From JABMMZ01 sp044341025 (GTDB lineage: Bacteria > Bacteroidota > Bacteroidia > NS11-12g > UBA955), in contig JBIISM010000003.1 in NCBI GenBank assembly GCA_044341025.1, forward strand, positions 186,001 to 250,000: a stretch of 64,000 nt of DNA. The letters run 5' to 3'. Both the position numbers and the translations under genes were made by a program. A model generated the notes under the pieces. The model saw nothing but the letters and a program-made list of their open reading frames with translations. It did not search any database and had not been told where the DNA came from. This document shows positions 35,312 through 44,115 of the stretch, piece by piece (the first letter of the stretch is position 1; each line of letters starts with the position of its first letter).

Positions 35312-36886
35312 TTATTTTTTCTTCTTTTGGGGTTTTGGCGGCTTTGGCGTTTCTTTTTTAATTTCAGAATAAGAAACGGTCCTTTTGTCTTTCCTCCTTA
35401 GAAAATCCTCCACTAATGGTTGTTCATTCGTGCGCCATCTCATACCAGCTAAAAACTTTTCTTCCGCTGGAAAGTCTTTAATTGGATACATTTTGCCATC
35501 TGGTTGAGAATAAAATTTAATGCTCTTCACTTTTGATGAATCAAATCCTATATTCATTTTTCCACAGCTAACCTTATTTACACCTGTATATTCAGCAGTA
35601 TCAGTTTCATTGTTTCTAATGTAATAGATACTTTCGGCATTGCCCTCAACCAAAACAGAGCTCAACTTATTGTCCGAAAATTGATTGACCATTTTTTTGC
35701 CGGCAATTTGGTTAAACGCTTCTTCATTAATTTCAGAAGCTAAAAACGAATTTCCAAATACATTCAGTGTTTTTATCGAACCATTTCTAATATAGATGCG
35801 CACCGTATCGCCTGTTATCTGATTTTTACCGCTCCATAAAATAGGGGCATGGTACAAATGTATACTCGAGTCTTTGAAGTTATAAATCAATGAGTCGCAA
35901 CGGCCTTTAAAGTCCTTTTGAGAGATTGATGTATGGTGAAAAGCCCTTAAATATCTATTGCTTGTATCGTTGCTAAAATAAAGTGAATCGGCCATTAGAT
36001 AAAAGGTGTCCTCGGGGTCAGATTTAACGGCCAAAGGCATACCAGAAATAATACTCAATTTTAGTTTTTGAAAATACTGTCCATATTGGCCAAATACTTC
36101 AAATCTTTCGGTGCTATCGTATAAGTGAATGTTTCCAATACCTATGCCTTTTCCAATCTTCTTGTCGTAAATTAAACTGTCGGCAGAAATATAATTCGAA
36201 TCATTAATTATTGTTGCTCCTTTACTAAATTGAGCCTTCTCTGTTTTGGTGTTATACCAACCATAATTACACAAAATAGTATTCTCATTGCTAATAATTT
36301 TTGTAGGACCAAAAAAATATGCAGTTTTAGATGTTGAATAATAGTCTAAAGTATCAGATTCCATAGTGTAATCAGGGCTTTTGAGCACAACATTGTCTTT
36401 AAAATTAAATGAATTACTTCTCCTGTTGTAATGCCCTCTTTTGCTTTTCAGTCTCGTATTTTCATTTAAAATATCTGCACCATTCATATAATATCCAACT
36501 TGATTTTGAATATTATAATTAATTGAAGTTGTAAGCAAAGTCATTTGCTGATCCTTTAAAATGACGTTCTTCCCTGTAACCTTAGCGATTTTACTTGCTT
36601 CGTCATAGTTGAGATAATCGCCTCCAGAAAGCGTAAAAGTATCGGCTTGATAGATAAAAATATTTCCAAAACCTTCAATTACACCATCATCTATTTTGCG
36701 AATGGCGCTATCACATTGAATGGTAACCCCATTGTGTCTAATAACGACACCTTTGACTATGTATAGGTAATTTTTTACTTGGTTTCCATACATCCGTTCT
36801 CCGCCTAAAATTTCAACTTTAGTTTGGCTAAATAATGAAATTTGGGCTGACAATACTATTAATATTAAAAGTTTATACTTTTTCAA
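35312..36886 (-). CDS. OstA/LptA-like LPS transport protein
   Basis: 524 residues with a signal peptide (KLLILIVLSAQISLFSQ). The first 160 residues after the signal match the OstA-like/LptA domain: VEILGGERMYGNQVKNYLYIVKG, KQCDSAIRK-like text (here VTIQCDSAIR) and VTGKNVILKDQ; the repeating short strands suit a beta-jelly-roll bridge for LPS. The remaining 350 residues hold more of the same repeats, so it is much longer than E. coli LptA (about 185). The C-terminus is very Pro/Lys-rich (KKETPKPPKPQKKKK). Divergent from tilS, with overlapping promoters. Confidence 0.82.
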   Translation of the reverse strand: MKKYKLLILIVLSAQISLFSQTKVEILGGERMYGNQVKNYLYIVKGVVIRHNGVTIQCDSAIRKIDDGVIEGFGNIFIYQADTFTLSGGDYLNYDEASKIAKVTGKNVILKDQQMTLLTTSINYNIQNQVGYYMNGADILNENTRLKSKRGHYNRRSNSFNFKDNVVLKSPDYTMESDTLDYYSTSKTAYFFGPTKIISNENTILCNYGWYNTKTEKAQFSKGATIINDSNYISADSLIYDKKIGKGIGIGNIHLYDSTERFEVFGQYGQYFQKLKLSIISGMPLAVKSDPEDTFYLMADSLYFSNDTSNRYLRAFHHTSISQKDFKGRCDSLIYNFKDSSIHLYHAPILWSGKNQITGDTVRIYIRNGSIKTLNVFGNSFLASEINEEAFNQIAGKKMVNQFSDNKLSSVLVEGNAESIYYIRNNETDTAEYTGVNKVSCGKMNIGFDSSKVKSIKFYSQPDGKMYPIKDFPAEEKFLAGMRWRTNEQPLVEDFLRRKDKRTVSYSEIKKETPKPPKPQKKKK

Positions 36887-36921
36887 AGTTTAAGCAATAA
36901 TCGGAATAAAAATCTATTTCT

Positions 36922-36929
36922 TACCTTTG
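36922..36929 (+). promoter_or_regulatory. -7 box for tilS
   Basis: TACCTTTG, 14 bases before the tilS ATG. Confidence 0.5.
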
Positions 36930-36944
36930 TCAAAATTAGTGCCA
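36930..36944 (-). promoter_or_regulatory. Overlapping sigma-A-type and sigma-54-like promoter candidates for the OstA-like gene
   Basis: On the minus strand, TGGCAC (36944-36939), five bases, then TTGA (36933-36930) resembles the -24/-12 consensus TGGCAC-N5-TTGC with one mismatch in the -12 GC pair. The same bases contain TAATTTTG (36938-36931), an exact TAnnTTTG box. Both lie about 45 bases before the ATG at 36886. Which is used cannot be decided by eye. Confidence 0.35.
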
Positions 36945-38272
36945 TGCTTTCGGATTTTGAAAACTACATCCAAGAAAATCAACTCTTTTCAAAAGAAGAC
37001 AAGCTTTTGCTCGCTATGAGCGGAGGCCAGGACAGTGTATTTTTGTTCCATTTATTGTTAAAAAGTGGGTATACGTTTTCAGTGGCACATTGTAATTTCC
37101 AACTTAGAGGAACGGAAAGTGATTTAGATGAGCAGTTTGTCAAGAATCTTTGTGAGCAGCATAAAATTGTTTGTCATATCAAGTTGTTTGACACAAAAGA
37201 TGAAGCCAAAAAATTAAAACTAGGCACACAAGAAATAGCAAGAAAACTAAGGTATGATTGGTTTGATAAACTTAGAATTAGCGAAAATTATAGGTATGTG
37301 CTAACAGCCCACCATCTATCTGATAACACAGAAACCATGTTAATCAATATGATGCGCTCTACTGGTATTTCTGGCTTGCATGGCATCCAAAATAAAAATG
37401 GATACCTTATTCGCCCTCTTCTTTATATCAGTAGATCTGAAATTCTTTCACGCATTCAAGCGCAAGAAATTGAATTTAGACACGACCAAAGCAATGACGG
37501 CGACAGCTATCTGAGAAATAAAATTAGACACCATATTGTACCTGAATTTGAGAAAATTGAGCCAAATATTGATGAAGTATTTTACAATGTTTCTAGCCAT
37601 ATCAATGAATTTGAAAAACTATCTGAAAACATATTAAATAATTTATGGGGATCTAATGTAACGCTCAGCAATGGTGCATTCTGCATTCCTGATTCCATAT
37701 TTGAAAATATTATTCAACCCAATATCTTGCTTTACTATTGTTTGAAAAAATATGGATTCAATGCTGTAAGTTTAAAACCATTTGAGAAAATTGATTCTAT
37801 CGTTTTGGGCTCAGTAATTTACTCAAATGATTGGCAAATTACCAGAGAACGAGGTGGTTTTGATCTTAGAAAAAAAGCGTATTTTGATTCCTATTCTCAA
37901 ATAATTAACTCCTTTTTGGACAGCGCTAGCTTTCAAGAAATTGATATAAACTTCAAAGTTATACCAAAAAATGAGGTTGATTTTAGCCAGGAAAATACAC
38001 TGTTTTTTGACTTAACGAAGTGCCTGTTTCCTTTGCTGATAAGAACTTGGGAAGCCGCGGATAAAATGCAACCTCTTGGATTAAGTGGCCATAAAAAAAT
38101 TAGTGATATTTTAACAGATAAAAAAATCAATACAAGCGAGAGGAAATCTCAATTGGTGTTATTAGATGCAAACAAATCTATTATAGCTCTATTGCCAAGC
38201 ACCTGTAGCGAAGCACACAAAATTAGTCAGGAAACCACGCAGGCTTTGGCAATTTATTTAAAATACCATTAA
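36944..38272 (+). CDS. tilS: tRNA(Ile)-lysidine synthase
   Basis: 442 residues. Converts C34 of the AUA-reading tRNA-Ile to lysidine, using ATP and Lys. The PP-loop is SGGQDS (about 26-31). The N-ATPase part ends near LRNKIRHHIVPEFEKI, and the C-terminal TilS domains follow (RTWEAADKMQPLGLSGHKKISDIL). Full length. Monocistronic or first gene before the secreted protease, which has its own promoter box. Confidence 0.96.
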   Translation: MLSDFENYIQENQLFSKEDKLLLAMSGGQDSVFLFHLLLKSGYTFSVAHCNFQLRGTESDLDEQFVKNLCEQHKIVCHIKLFDTKDEAKKLKLGTQEIARKLRYDWFDKLRISENYRYVLTAHHLSDNTETMLINMMRSTGISGLHGIQNKNGYLIRPLLYISRSEILSRIQAQEIEFRHDQSNDGDSYLRNKIRHHIVPEFEKIEPNIDEVFYNVSSHINEFEKLSENILNNLWGSNVTLSNGAFCIPDSIFENIIQPNILLYYCLKKYGFNAVSLKPFEKIDSIVLGSVIYSNDWQITRERGGFDLRKKAYFDSYSQIINSFLDSASFQEIDINFKVIPKNEVDFSQENTLFFDLTKCLFPLLIRTWEAADKMQPLGLSGHKKISDILTDKKINTSERKSQLVLLDANKSIIALLPSTCSEAHKISQETTQALAIYLKYH

Positions 38273-38277
38273 ATTTG
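38270..38277 (+). promoter_or_regulatory. -7 box for the secreted metzincin-like gene
   Basis: TAAATTTG, overlapping the tilS stop codon, 31 bases before the ATG at 38309. Confidence 0.45.
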
Positions 38278-38308
38278 TATTAAACTTAAACTCAATTATA
38301 ATCCATAC

Positions 38309-41011
38309 ATGAAAAAAATATTTTTACTATTTTCCATTATTGTACTTCATCTTGATCTACTAAAATCTGAATGTGTTTTAGTCCCTCTTGGCCTTGAGGC
38401 TAGAATTAGTCCTTCTACATTAATTGTTGAAGCAAAAGTCAACGCACAAGTTTCATATTGGAATGCAGACCGCAGTATGATTTTTACCTCCCATGAATTG
38501 CTTTTAAGTAGCGTTTTCAAAGGTTCGGAGCTTCTTAAAGCAAACAAGATTAACATCATAACTTTGGGTGGTCAAGTTGGAGATAAAGCGGTTAAGGTTG
38601 AACCAGAATTGGAATTAGAATTAGGAGACATAGGTATATTTCTATTGGTTCAAAAAGATGGAGAATGGGTGTCAGAAAGTGGGCCTCAAGGATATATTAA
38701 AATCGACAAGTATACAGGCACTGCAAGTGATATCTTTAATATCTACCCAGCTTTTTCAATTCAAAATAAAATCAAAAGCATAACCAAACTGCCAAACCTT
38801 GATATTAATAGTCTTTTAACAAAAGTTACAATCAACAATAAAAGAGCAACGCCAAGTGTAAGTTCAATTTCCCCAAAAACCTTATCATCTGGAACCTCAA
38901 CAGTATTAACCATTAAAGGTTTAAATTTCAAACCAACAATAGACACCAGCAGTGTGCAATTTAAAAATGCAGACGACGGCGGCGCGAGTTATATAAAGGC
39001 CCTAAAAAGAGATTTTATTTCTTGGTCTGATACGATGATTAAGTTAATCGTTAGAACAAAAGCAGGTACAGGCAAAATAAGATTGGTAATTGCCGGCAAT
39101 GGCATCACCACATCAACAGACACCTTAAAGGTCTCTTACGCCCATTTAAACGTTGTAAGTGGCGATTCTATTGGCTATGAAACTCAGCAAATTGGCATGA
39201 ATAGCAGCAATGGTATCACATGGAAAATGAATCAAAGATTTTATGATTCTGCTGGCGCAAGGGGCGCATTTATAAGAAGTTTAGAAAGATGGCGCTGTGG
39301 TACTTTTATTAATTGGGACACATTAGGGCATTTAAGCCATAGTGCAATTAAACCCGATGGTGTAAATATGTGTGCTTGGGATACCTTAAACAACATGCCG
39401 AATGGTGTTTTAGCGCAATGTTTTAGCTATTGGTCAGGCTGCTTTAATCCAGGACTTAAATGGTTCGTGAATGAATTGGATATTCGTTTTAGAATTAGAC
39501 CTACAAATACCACCAACTGGACCTATGGCACAACCCAAGCCACAAGCAATCAATTTCACTTTGAATCGGTTGCTACCCACGAACTTGGCCATGGTCATCA
39601 AATGGGCCATGTGATTAACAGCGCTGTTGTTATGCACTATTCAATTGCAAATGGTCAAAATAAACCAAATTTAAGCACCGACGATATCAATGCAGGCAAC
39701 TATGTGGTCAACAAAAGTGGCACTTCTGTATGCGGCAAAAGCATTCATAGCAAACTTAATTCTGGCAACTGTGCCATCGTGGCACCTAATGCCAACTTCA
39801 GGTTGTCTAAAAACCCTATTTGCAAAAATGACCAAGTTACATTTACAGACTCTTCAGCAGGAAACATTTCGGCTTACGCATGGGACTTTGGCGCAAATGC
39901 AACACCAGCAACAGCTTCCGGAAAAGGACCTCACAATTGTGTTTATTCTGTGGGAGGAACAAAAACAATAAAATTAACCATAAGCACCATAACTGGTAAC
40001 CTTGTAAAAAACAAAAACCTAACGGTACAAACTGACAGTAAGATGTATCCTAATTTCTCTTATTTGGCTGCGGAAAAAGGGAACATCACATTTACAAATA
40101 CCGCCAATAACCCTGTCAGCTCTAAATGGTATTTTGGAGATGGTGATTCATCAACTAACAATAATCCTTCACATACCTATTCTCAAGGTGGTACTTATAA
40201 TGTTAAACTACTTAGCTCAAATACCTGCAATACGCGAGACACCACAATAAGCATCAAATTATCTAAGTTAAATTATTATACCAATAAACTATCGGCTTGT
40301 ATTAATGAGCCTGTTTATTATATCGACTCAAGCGATACGTATGCGGGTAATTGGGCATGGGTATTTCCGGGTGGTTTTCCTAGCACAGCAAATGGTAAAG
40401 GTCCACACAATGTTATATATAATGCCCCAGGCAATAAGAATGCAACTCTAAGTATTTCATGCCCAGGAAACAATAATACCAATCAAATTTATACAAAAAA
40501 TAATATTGTCAATATTGGAAATGACACTTTTACCGAAGCTTCATTTGGCTATAGTTATTATGCAAATAATAAAGTGGGTTTCATCAACCAATCTAGAGGC
40601 AGTAACATGAAATACAAATGGTATTTTGGAGATGGTGATAGCAGCATTGAAAAAAATCCAATACATCAATACACAAACGCCAATCTAAAAACAGTTAAGT
40701 TAATTGCTGACGGAAATTGCGGCAAAAAAGACACAACAATTACCCTTCGCAATTTTACTGCAGTCAATCAAAATAATGTTTATTACATGGATTTTTATCC
40801 AAATCCAAGCTCAGAATATATTCAAATTCAAAGCAATCTTGCTCAAAAAATCAATGTAAAAATTACAGATGTAAGTGGCAAATTGGTCTTAGAAATCGAT
40901 GTAAAAAATGGCGAAAAAATAGACTTAAATTCGATTTCTTCTGGAACATATTTGGTTAAAATGACTTGTAATGAGAAGCAAAAAAATCAAGTTTTGCAAA
41001 TAAATCATTAA
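38309..41011 (+). CDS. T9SS-secreted metzincin-like metalloprotease with IPT and PKD domains
   Basis: 900 residues. Signal peptide (KKIFLLFSIIVLHLDLL); N-terminal unknown domain to about 180; an IPT/TIG domain (about 190-280, SSISPKTLSSGTSTVLTIKG); a zinc protease region with HELGHGHQMGH (H424, E425, H428, H434) and a possible Met-turn VVMHYS shortly after; PKD-like domains (about 495-560 and 580-640) and a second set (about 650-815), two of them sharing KWYFGDGDSS; and a C-terminal T9SS type A sorting domain (about 825-900, DFYPNPSSEYIQIQS ... SGTYLVKM). Probably released to or anchored on the cell surface. The zinc motif lacks the usual Gly in HExxHxxGxxH. Confidence 0.85.
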   Translation: MKKIFLLFSIIVLHLDLLKSECVLVPLGLEARISPSTLIVEAKVNAQVSYWNADRSMIFTSHELLLSSVFKGSELLKANKINIITLGGQVGDKAVKVEPELELELGDIGIFLLVQKDGEWVSESGPQGYIKIDKYTGTASDIFNIYPAFSIQNKIKSITKLPNLDINSLLTKVTINNKRATPSVSSISPKTLSSGTSTVLTIKGLNFKPTIDTSSVQFKNADDGGASYIKALKRDFISWSDTMIKLIVRTKAGTGKIRLVIAGNGITTSTDTLKVSYAHLNVVSGDSIGYETQQIGMNSSNGITWKMNQRFYDSAGARGAFIRSLERWRCGTFINWDTLGHLSHSAIKPDGVNMCAWDTLNNMPNGVLAQCFSYWSGCFNPGLKWFVNELDIRFRIRPTNTTNWTYGTTQATSNQFHFESVATHELGHGHQMGHVINSAVVMHYSIANGQNKPNLSTDDINAGNYVVNKSGTSVCGKSIHSKLNSGNCAIVAPNANFRLSKNPICKNDQVTFTDSSAGNISAYAWDFGANATPATASGKGPHNCVYSVGGTKTIKLTISTITGNLVKNKNLTVQTDSKMYPNFSYLAAEKGNITFTNTANNPVSSKWYFGDGDSSTNNNPSHTYSQGGTYNVKLLSSNTCNTRDTTISIKLSKLNYYTNKLSACINEPVYYIDSSDTYAGNWAWVFPGGFPSTANGKGPHNVIYNAPGNKNATLSISCPGNNNTNQIYTKNNIVNIGNDTFTEASFGYSYYANNKVGFINQSRGSNMKYKWYFGDGDSSIEKNPIHQYTNANLKTVKLIADGNCGKKDTTITLRNFTAVNQNNVYYMDFYPNPSSEYIQIQSNLAQKINVKITDVSGKLVLEIDVKNGEKIDLNSISSGTYLVKMTCNEKQKNQVLQINH

Positions 41012-41099
41012 ATATTTTGATTTATACAATTTTATATTACTGTAAATCAGGTTGTTATAAAATTAACAAAAAAAGTAAACAATAATTACTTAAAAAATA

Positions 41100-41107
41100 T
41101 ACTTTTG
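41100..41107 (+). promoter_or_regulatory. -7 box for DUF2795 gene
   Basis: TACTTTTG, 18 bases before the ATG at 41126. Confidence 0.5.
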
Positions 41108-41125
41108 CAAAAATAGATTTTTAAA

Positions 41126-41347
41126 ATGTATTGGACCTTAGAATTAGTATCTTATTTAGATGATGCGCCATGGCCTGCAACCAAAGATGAGTTGATAGAC
41201 TATGCTATTCGTTCTGGAGCACCAATGGAAGTTGTAGAAAACTTACAGGAGCTTGAAGACGATGGAGAACCATACGAAAGTATTGAGGAAATATGGGGTG
41301 ATTATCCCACAGATGATGACTACTTCTTTCACGAAGACGAGCATTAA
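41126..41347 (+). CDS. DUF2795 family small protein
   Basis: 73 residues, very acidic, no signal peptide. WPATKDELIDYAIRSGAP and VVENLQELEDDGEPYESIEE match the DUF2795 pattern of small helical proteins found in many Bacteroidota. Function unknown. It converges with the 411-residue gene with a one-base gap. Confidence 0.85.
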   Translation: MYWTLELVSYLDDAPWPATKDELIDYAIRSGAPMEVVENLQELEDDGEPYESIEEIWGDYPTDDDYFFHEDEH

Positions 41348-41348
41348 T

Positions 41349-42584
41349 CTATCCAAAAAATGCTTTTTGACGCTTGGTCTTAACTTCAATTAAGGGCTCA
41401 GTAGTCACAATTAGTTTCTCGATTGGTACAATTGGGTTGGATATTGATTGATTAAAGAAATCATCTAACTTTAAATTATTCTCCTTTAATTGTATATTTT
41501 GAAATTGGTATAAATACTTCTTTTTATTATTAAATGAAGTGTTTAGATATAAGCCTATTACACCTTCAATTTTGCTTAATTCCAAAACACCTGAATCCAA
41601 TAAAATTGAGATGTTACTTTTTTGTTGAACCAAATCAGCGTGTTCACCTAATTCTGCAAAGTCTATAAACCCTTGCTTTTGAATTTGACCAATTATACTA
41701 TTGTTCGCTAAACTTCCGCTGTCTATATTTAAATTGAAATTGAAGTTTTTGCTAAAAAGAAAGTTAGAGACGATTTTTTGTTTTGAATTTAACCGTTTGA
41801 AGTTTATCTGCTCTGTATAATATCCTTTAAACTCCACATTCATAATTTCAATGTCTTTTTTAACACATGAAATTAAACCCTTTAAAGCTTTTATAGGATC
41901 TAAAGATTCTGAAGTCCAATTTTTAAAGAAGTAAGCTTCAATATTTAAATGTTGGAAAATATTGCCGTATTGTTTCCAAAGTTGGTAGTTTAAAAACAAT
42001 ATGATTTGGCGCTTGTTTGAAAAACTAAACTGGTTAAACGCATGCCAATCCAATATTGAATAAAAAAGTACTTCCAGAGAGTTATAGCCTTTAAAATCTT
42101 CAAGCCATTGATCAAATATTACTTTCAATTCATCTGGGCAAGAGGCTGATTCGGGAGCCTGATTGGTAAACAAATCAAAACTGTTTGATAATTCAAGTTC
42201 TTCATTAAATAAAATGCATTCGTAAATCGAAGAAGGGGTTTGAATTGTGTGTAAATGGAAATTTTCAATTGAACGGAAATATTGTTCTGTCTCCTTTTTT
42301 ATAAGGATATTTCTACTCAGTTTTGTCTCCAAATATTCAGGAATCAACAATGCATCAATGTTTGTGTTCACCAAACACGCATAGTATGCAGACTTACTTT
42401 TAAAACTCTTCTCTAAAAAAGTTTTTTTACGCGTTTCGTTTAAGGGAATATTTTTATATAAACTTGAAATAGCCTCAAGTTCTTCGTTAACCAAATGTAT
42501 TTCATTGGTAAACATTTTGTTTAGTTGCTCAAAAATTAGGTGATCCCTCATGGCGATAGTGGCACAAAATTCGTCTACTTGCAC
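41349..42584 (-). CDS. Protein of unknown function, possible degenerate Fic-like fold
   Basis: 411 residues, no signal peptide or membrane segment. No catalytic motif that I recognise. The arrangement resembles Fic-domain proteins: helical N-terminal part, a segment FNQFSFSNKRQIILFL (183-198) in the place of HPFxDGNGRxGRxL but keeping only Phe, Asn and Arg, then YFFKNW-type helices and a C-terminal winged-helix-like part (about 263-335, LNSKQKIVSNFLF ... ILLDSGVLEL). If so, the AMP-transfer His is lost. This is inference from pattern alone. ATG at codon 12 is an alternative start. Confidence 0.55.
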   Translation of the reverse strand: MQVDEFCATIAMRDHLIFEQLNKMFTNEIHLVNEELEAISSLYKNIPLNETRKKTFLEKSFKSKSAYYACLVNTNIDALLIPEYLETKLSRNILIKKETEQYFRSIENFHLHTIQTPSSIYECILFNEELELSNSFDLFTNQAPESASCPDELKVIFDQWLEDFKGYNSLEVLFYSILDWHAFNQFSFSNKRQIILFLNYQLWKQYGNIFQHLNIEAYFFKNWTSESLDPIKALKGLISCVKKDIEIMNVEFKGYYTEQINFKRLNSKQKIVSNFLFSKNFNFNLNIDSGSLANNSIIGQIQKQGFIDFAELGEHADLVQQKSNISILLDSGVLELSKIEGVIGLYLNTSFNNKKKYLYQFQNIQLKENNLKLDDFFNQSISNPIVPIEKLIVTTEPLIEVKTKRQKAFFG

Positions 42585-42906
42585 CTAATTTCATTTCTTT
42601 AATCTTAAGGTATGCCCTGTAAATTATTAACAAATTTGATGACTATATTGTATAAATATAATTAAACCTACATATGCTTATATAATTAGGTGTACAATAT
42701 ATTAATCAACTTGAAAAGCTAGGGAATAACATTCTCATTTTTAGACATTCACGATAACACCAATTATGTCTTTAATATTTACAATTAATTATTAAATTTA
42801 TTCGAGCTGTTGCCTTGCAATGATACAAATACTGTATTAAAGCCATGTATCTTCAATGGTATAGATAAAGCAAGTAAATGGCTAGCAAAACAAGTTTAAA
42901 ATTTAT
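42585..42906. other. 322-base intergenic region with no recognised content
   Basis: A/T-rich, upstream of the 411-residue gene and downstream of hflX (both minus strand). I see no ORF, no tRNA fold, no TAnnTTTG box at a convincing distance and no T-run hairpin. It may hold the promoter of the 411-residue gene. Confidence 0.5.
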
Positions 42907-44085
42907 TTAAAATAGTTCCACTATTTTTTGTTTGAATGCTAAAATATTGGTTTTGCTCGTTGCAGAGATAAAAACAACCGGCGCATGTTCTTTGCTAATC
43001 CAACTTCTTTCGAATTCAGTGAGAACGGTATCTTCGTTGTTTTCCAAATAGGCATCGATTTTATTAAATACCAATAAAGTAGGTTTATCTTTTGCGCCTA
43101 TTTCAAACAATGTTTGTTTGACCAATGTCATTTGATTTTCAAATTCAGGATTTGAAATATCAATAACATGAATTAATACATCAGCTTCAATAACCTCAGC
43201 TAAAGTGCTTTTAAAGCTCTCAATTAATAATGTTGGCAGTTTTCTAATAAATCCAACTGTATCACTAAGTAGAATTGGAATATGCCTTCCTTCTGTTCTA
43301 TGGTCTTCCAACACGATTTTTCGCACTGTTGAATCTAGAGTTGCAAAAAGTTTGTTTTCAGCCAAAATATCCGCATTGCTTAAAAGATTCATAATGGTGC
43401 TTTTGCCAACATTTGTATACCCTACAAGTGCAACCCGTTTTTTATCAAATCGATTTTGTCTTTGCACATAATTTTGTTTCTCTATCAATGCCAAGCGATC
43501 TTTCAACTTTGTAATATTGCTTCGAATAACCCTTCTGTCCGTTTCTATTTCAGTTTCACCTGGACCCTTCATTCCTATGCCGCCCTTTTGTTTGGATAAG
43601 TGGGTCCACATCTTCGTCAAACGAGGCAACATGTATTGATTTTGAGCCAACTCTACCTGGGTTTTTGCTTGGGCAGTTTTTGCATTTTTTGAGAAAATAT
43701 CCAGTATGAGCATGCTTCTATCCAGAATTTTAACCTCTTTAACGACGCGCTCAATATTTCTGATCTGTGAAGGACTTAATTCATCGTCAAAAATAACCAT
43801 ATCAGCCCCTTCTACTTTAACCATAGTTTCCAATTCGCTTAATTTGCCTTCCCCTAAAAATGTTCTAGGATCTGGATACTCTAAATTTTGAGTCACTCTG
43901 CCCTTGGTAATTGCTCCCGCAGTGGTCGTTAATGCCTCTAATTCATCTAAATACTCCTTGAGGTGATTTTCTTTATCACCCTTGCGATGCACGCCAACTA
44001 GAATTGCTTTCTCTGTCTTTACATCGTTATAAAAAAATGCTGGTTTCAATAAATATATATTATTTTTGTAATCAACTACAAACAT
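42907..44085 (-). CDS. hflX: GTPase HflX
   Basis: 392 residues. The N-terminal HflX domain contains YPDPRTFLGEGKLSEL, followed by a coiled-coil linker, PGETEIETDRR and a GTPase domain with P-loop GYTNVGKST (222-230), DTVGFI (G3, DxxG) and NKID (G4). HflX binds ribosomes, splitting stalled 70S under stress. Full length. Its start region contains the promoter box of the divergent gene at 44116. Confidence 0.95.
   Translation of the reverse strand: MFVVDYKNNIYLLKPAFFYNDVKTEKAILVGVHRKGDKENHLKEYLDELEALTTTAGAITKGRVTQNLEYPDPRTFLGEGKLSELETMVKVEGADMVIFDDELSPSQIRNIERVVKEVKILDRSMLILDIFSKNAKTAQAKTQVELAQNQYMLPRLTKMWTHLSKQKGGIGMKGPGETEIETDRRVIRSNITKLKDRLALIEKQNYVQRQNRFDKKRVALVGYTNVGKSTIMNLLSNADILAENKLFATLDSTVRKIVLEDHRTEGRHIPILLSDTVGFIRKLPTLLIESFKSTLAEVIEADVLIHVIDISNPEFENQMTLVKQTLFEIGAKDKPTLLVFNKIDAYLENNEDTVLTEFERSWISKEHAPVVFISATSKTNILAFKQKIVELF
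44061..44068 (+). promoter_or_regulatory. -7 box for the 44116 gene, inside hflX
   Basis: TATTTTTG, 47 bases before the GTG at 44116, lying in the first codons of hflX on the other strand. Confidence 0.4.
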
Positions 44086-44115
44086 AGTATTTTAGCCCTT
44101 TATTTCAGGCATTTA

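Noticed and set aside
39774..39795. TGGCAC-like sigma-54 match inside the protease gene
   Set aside because: It lies within a coding region with wrong spacing to a TGCC and no gene starts after it.
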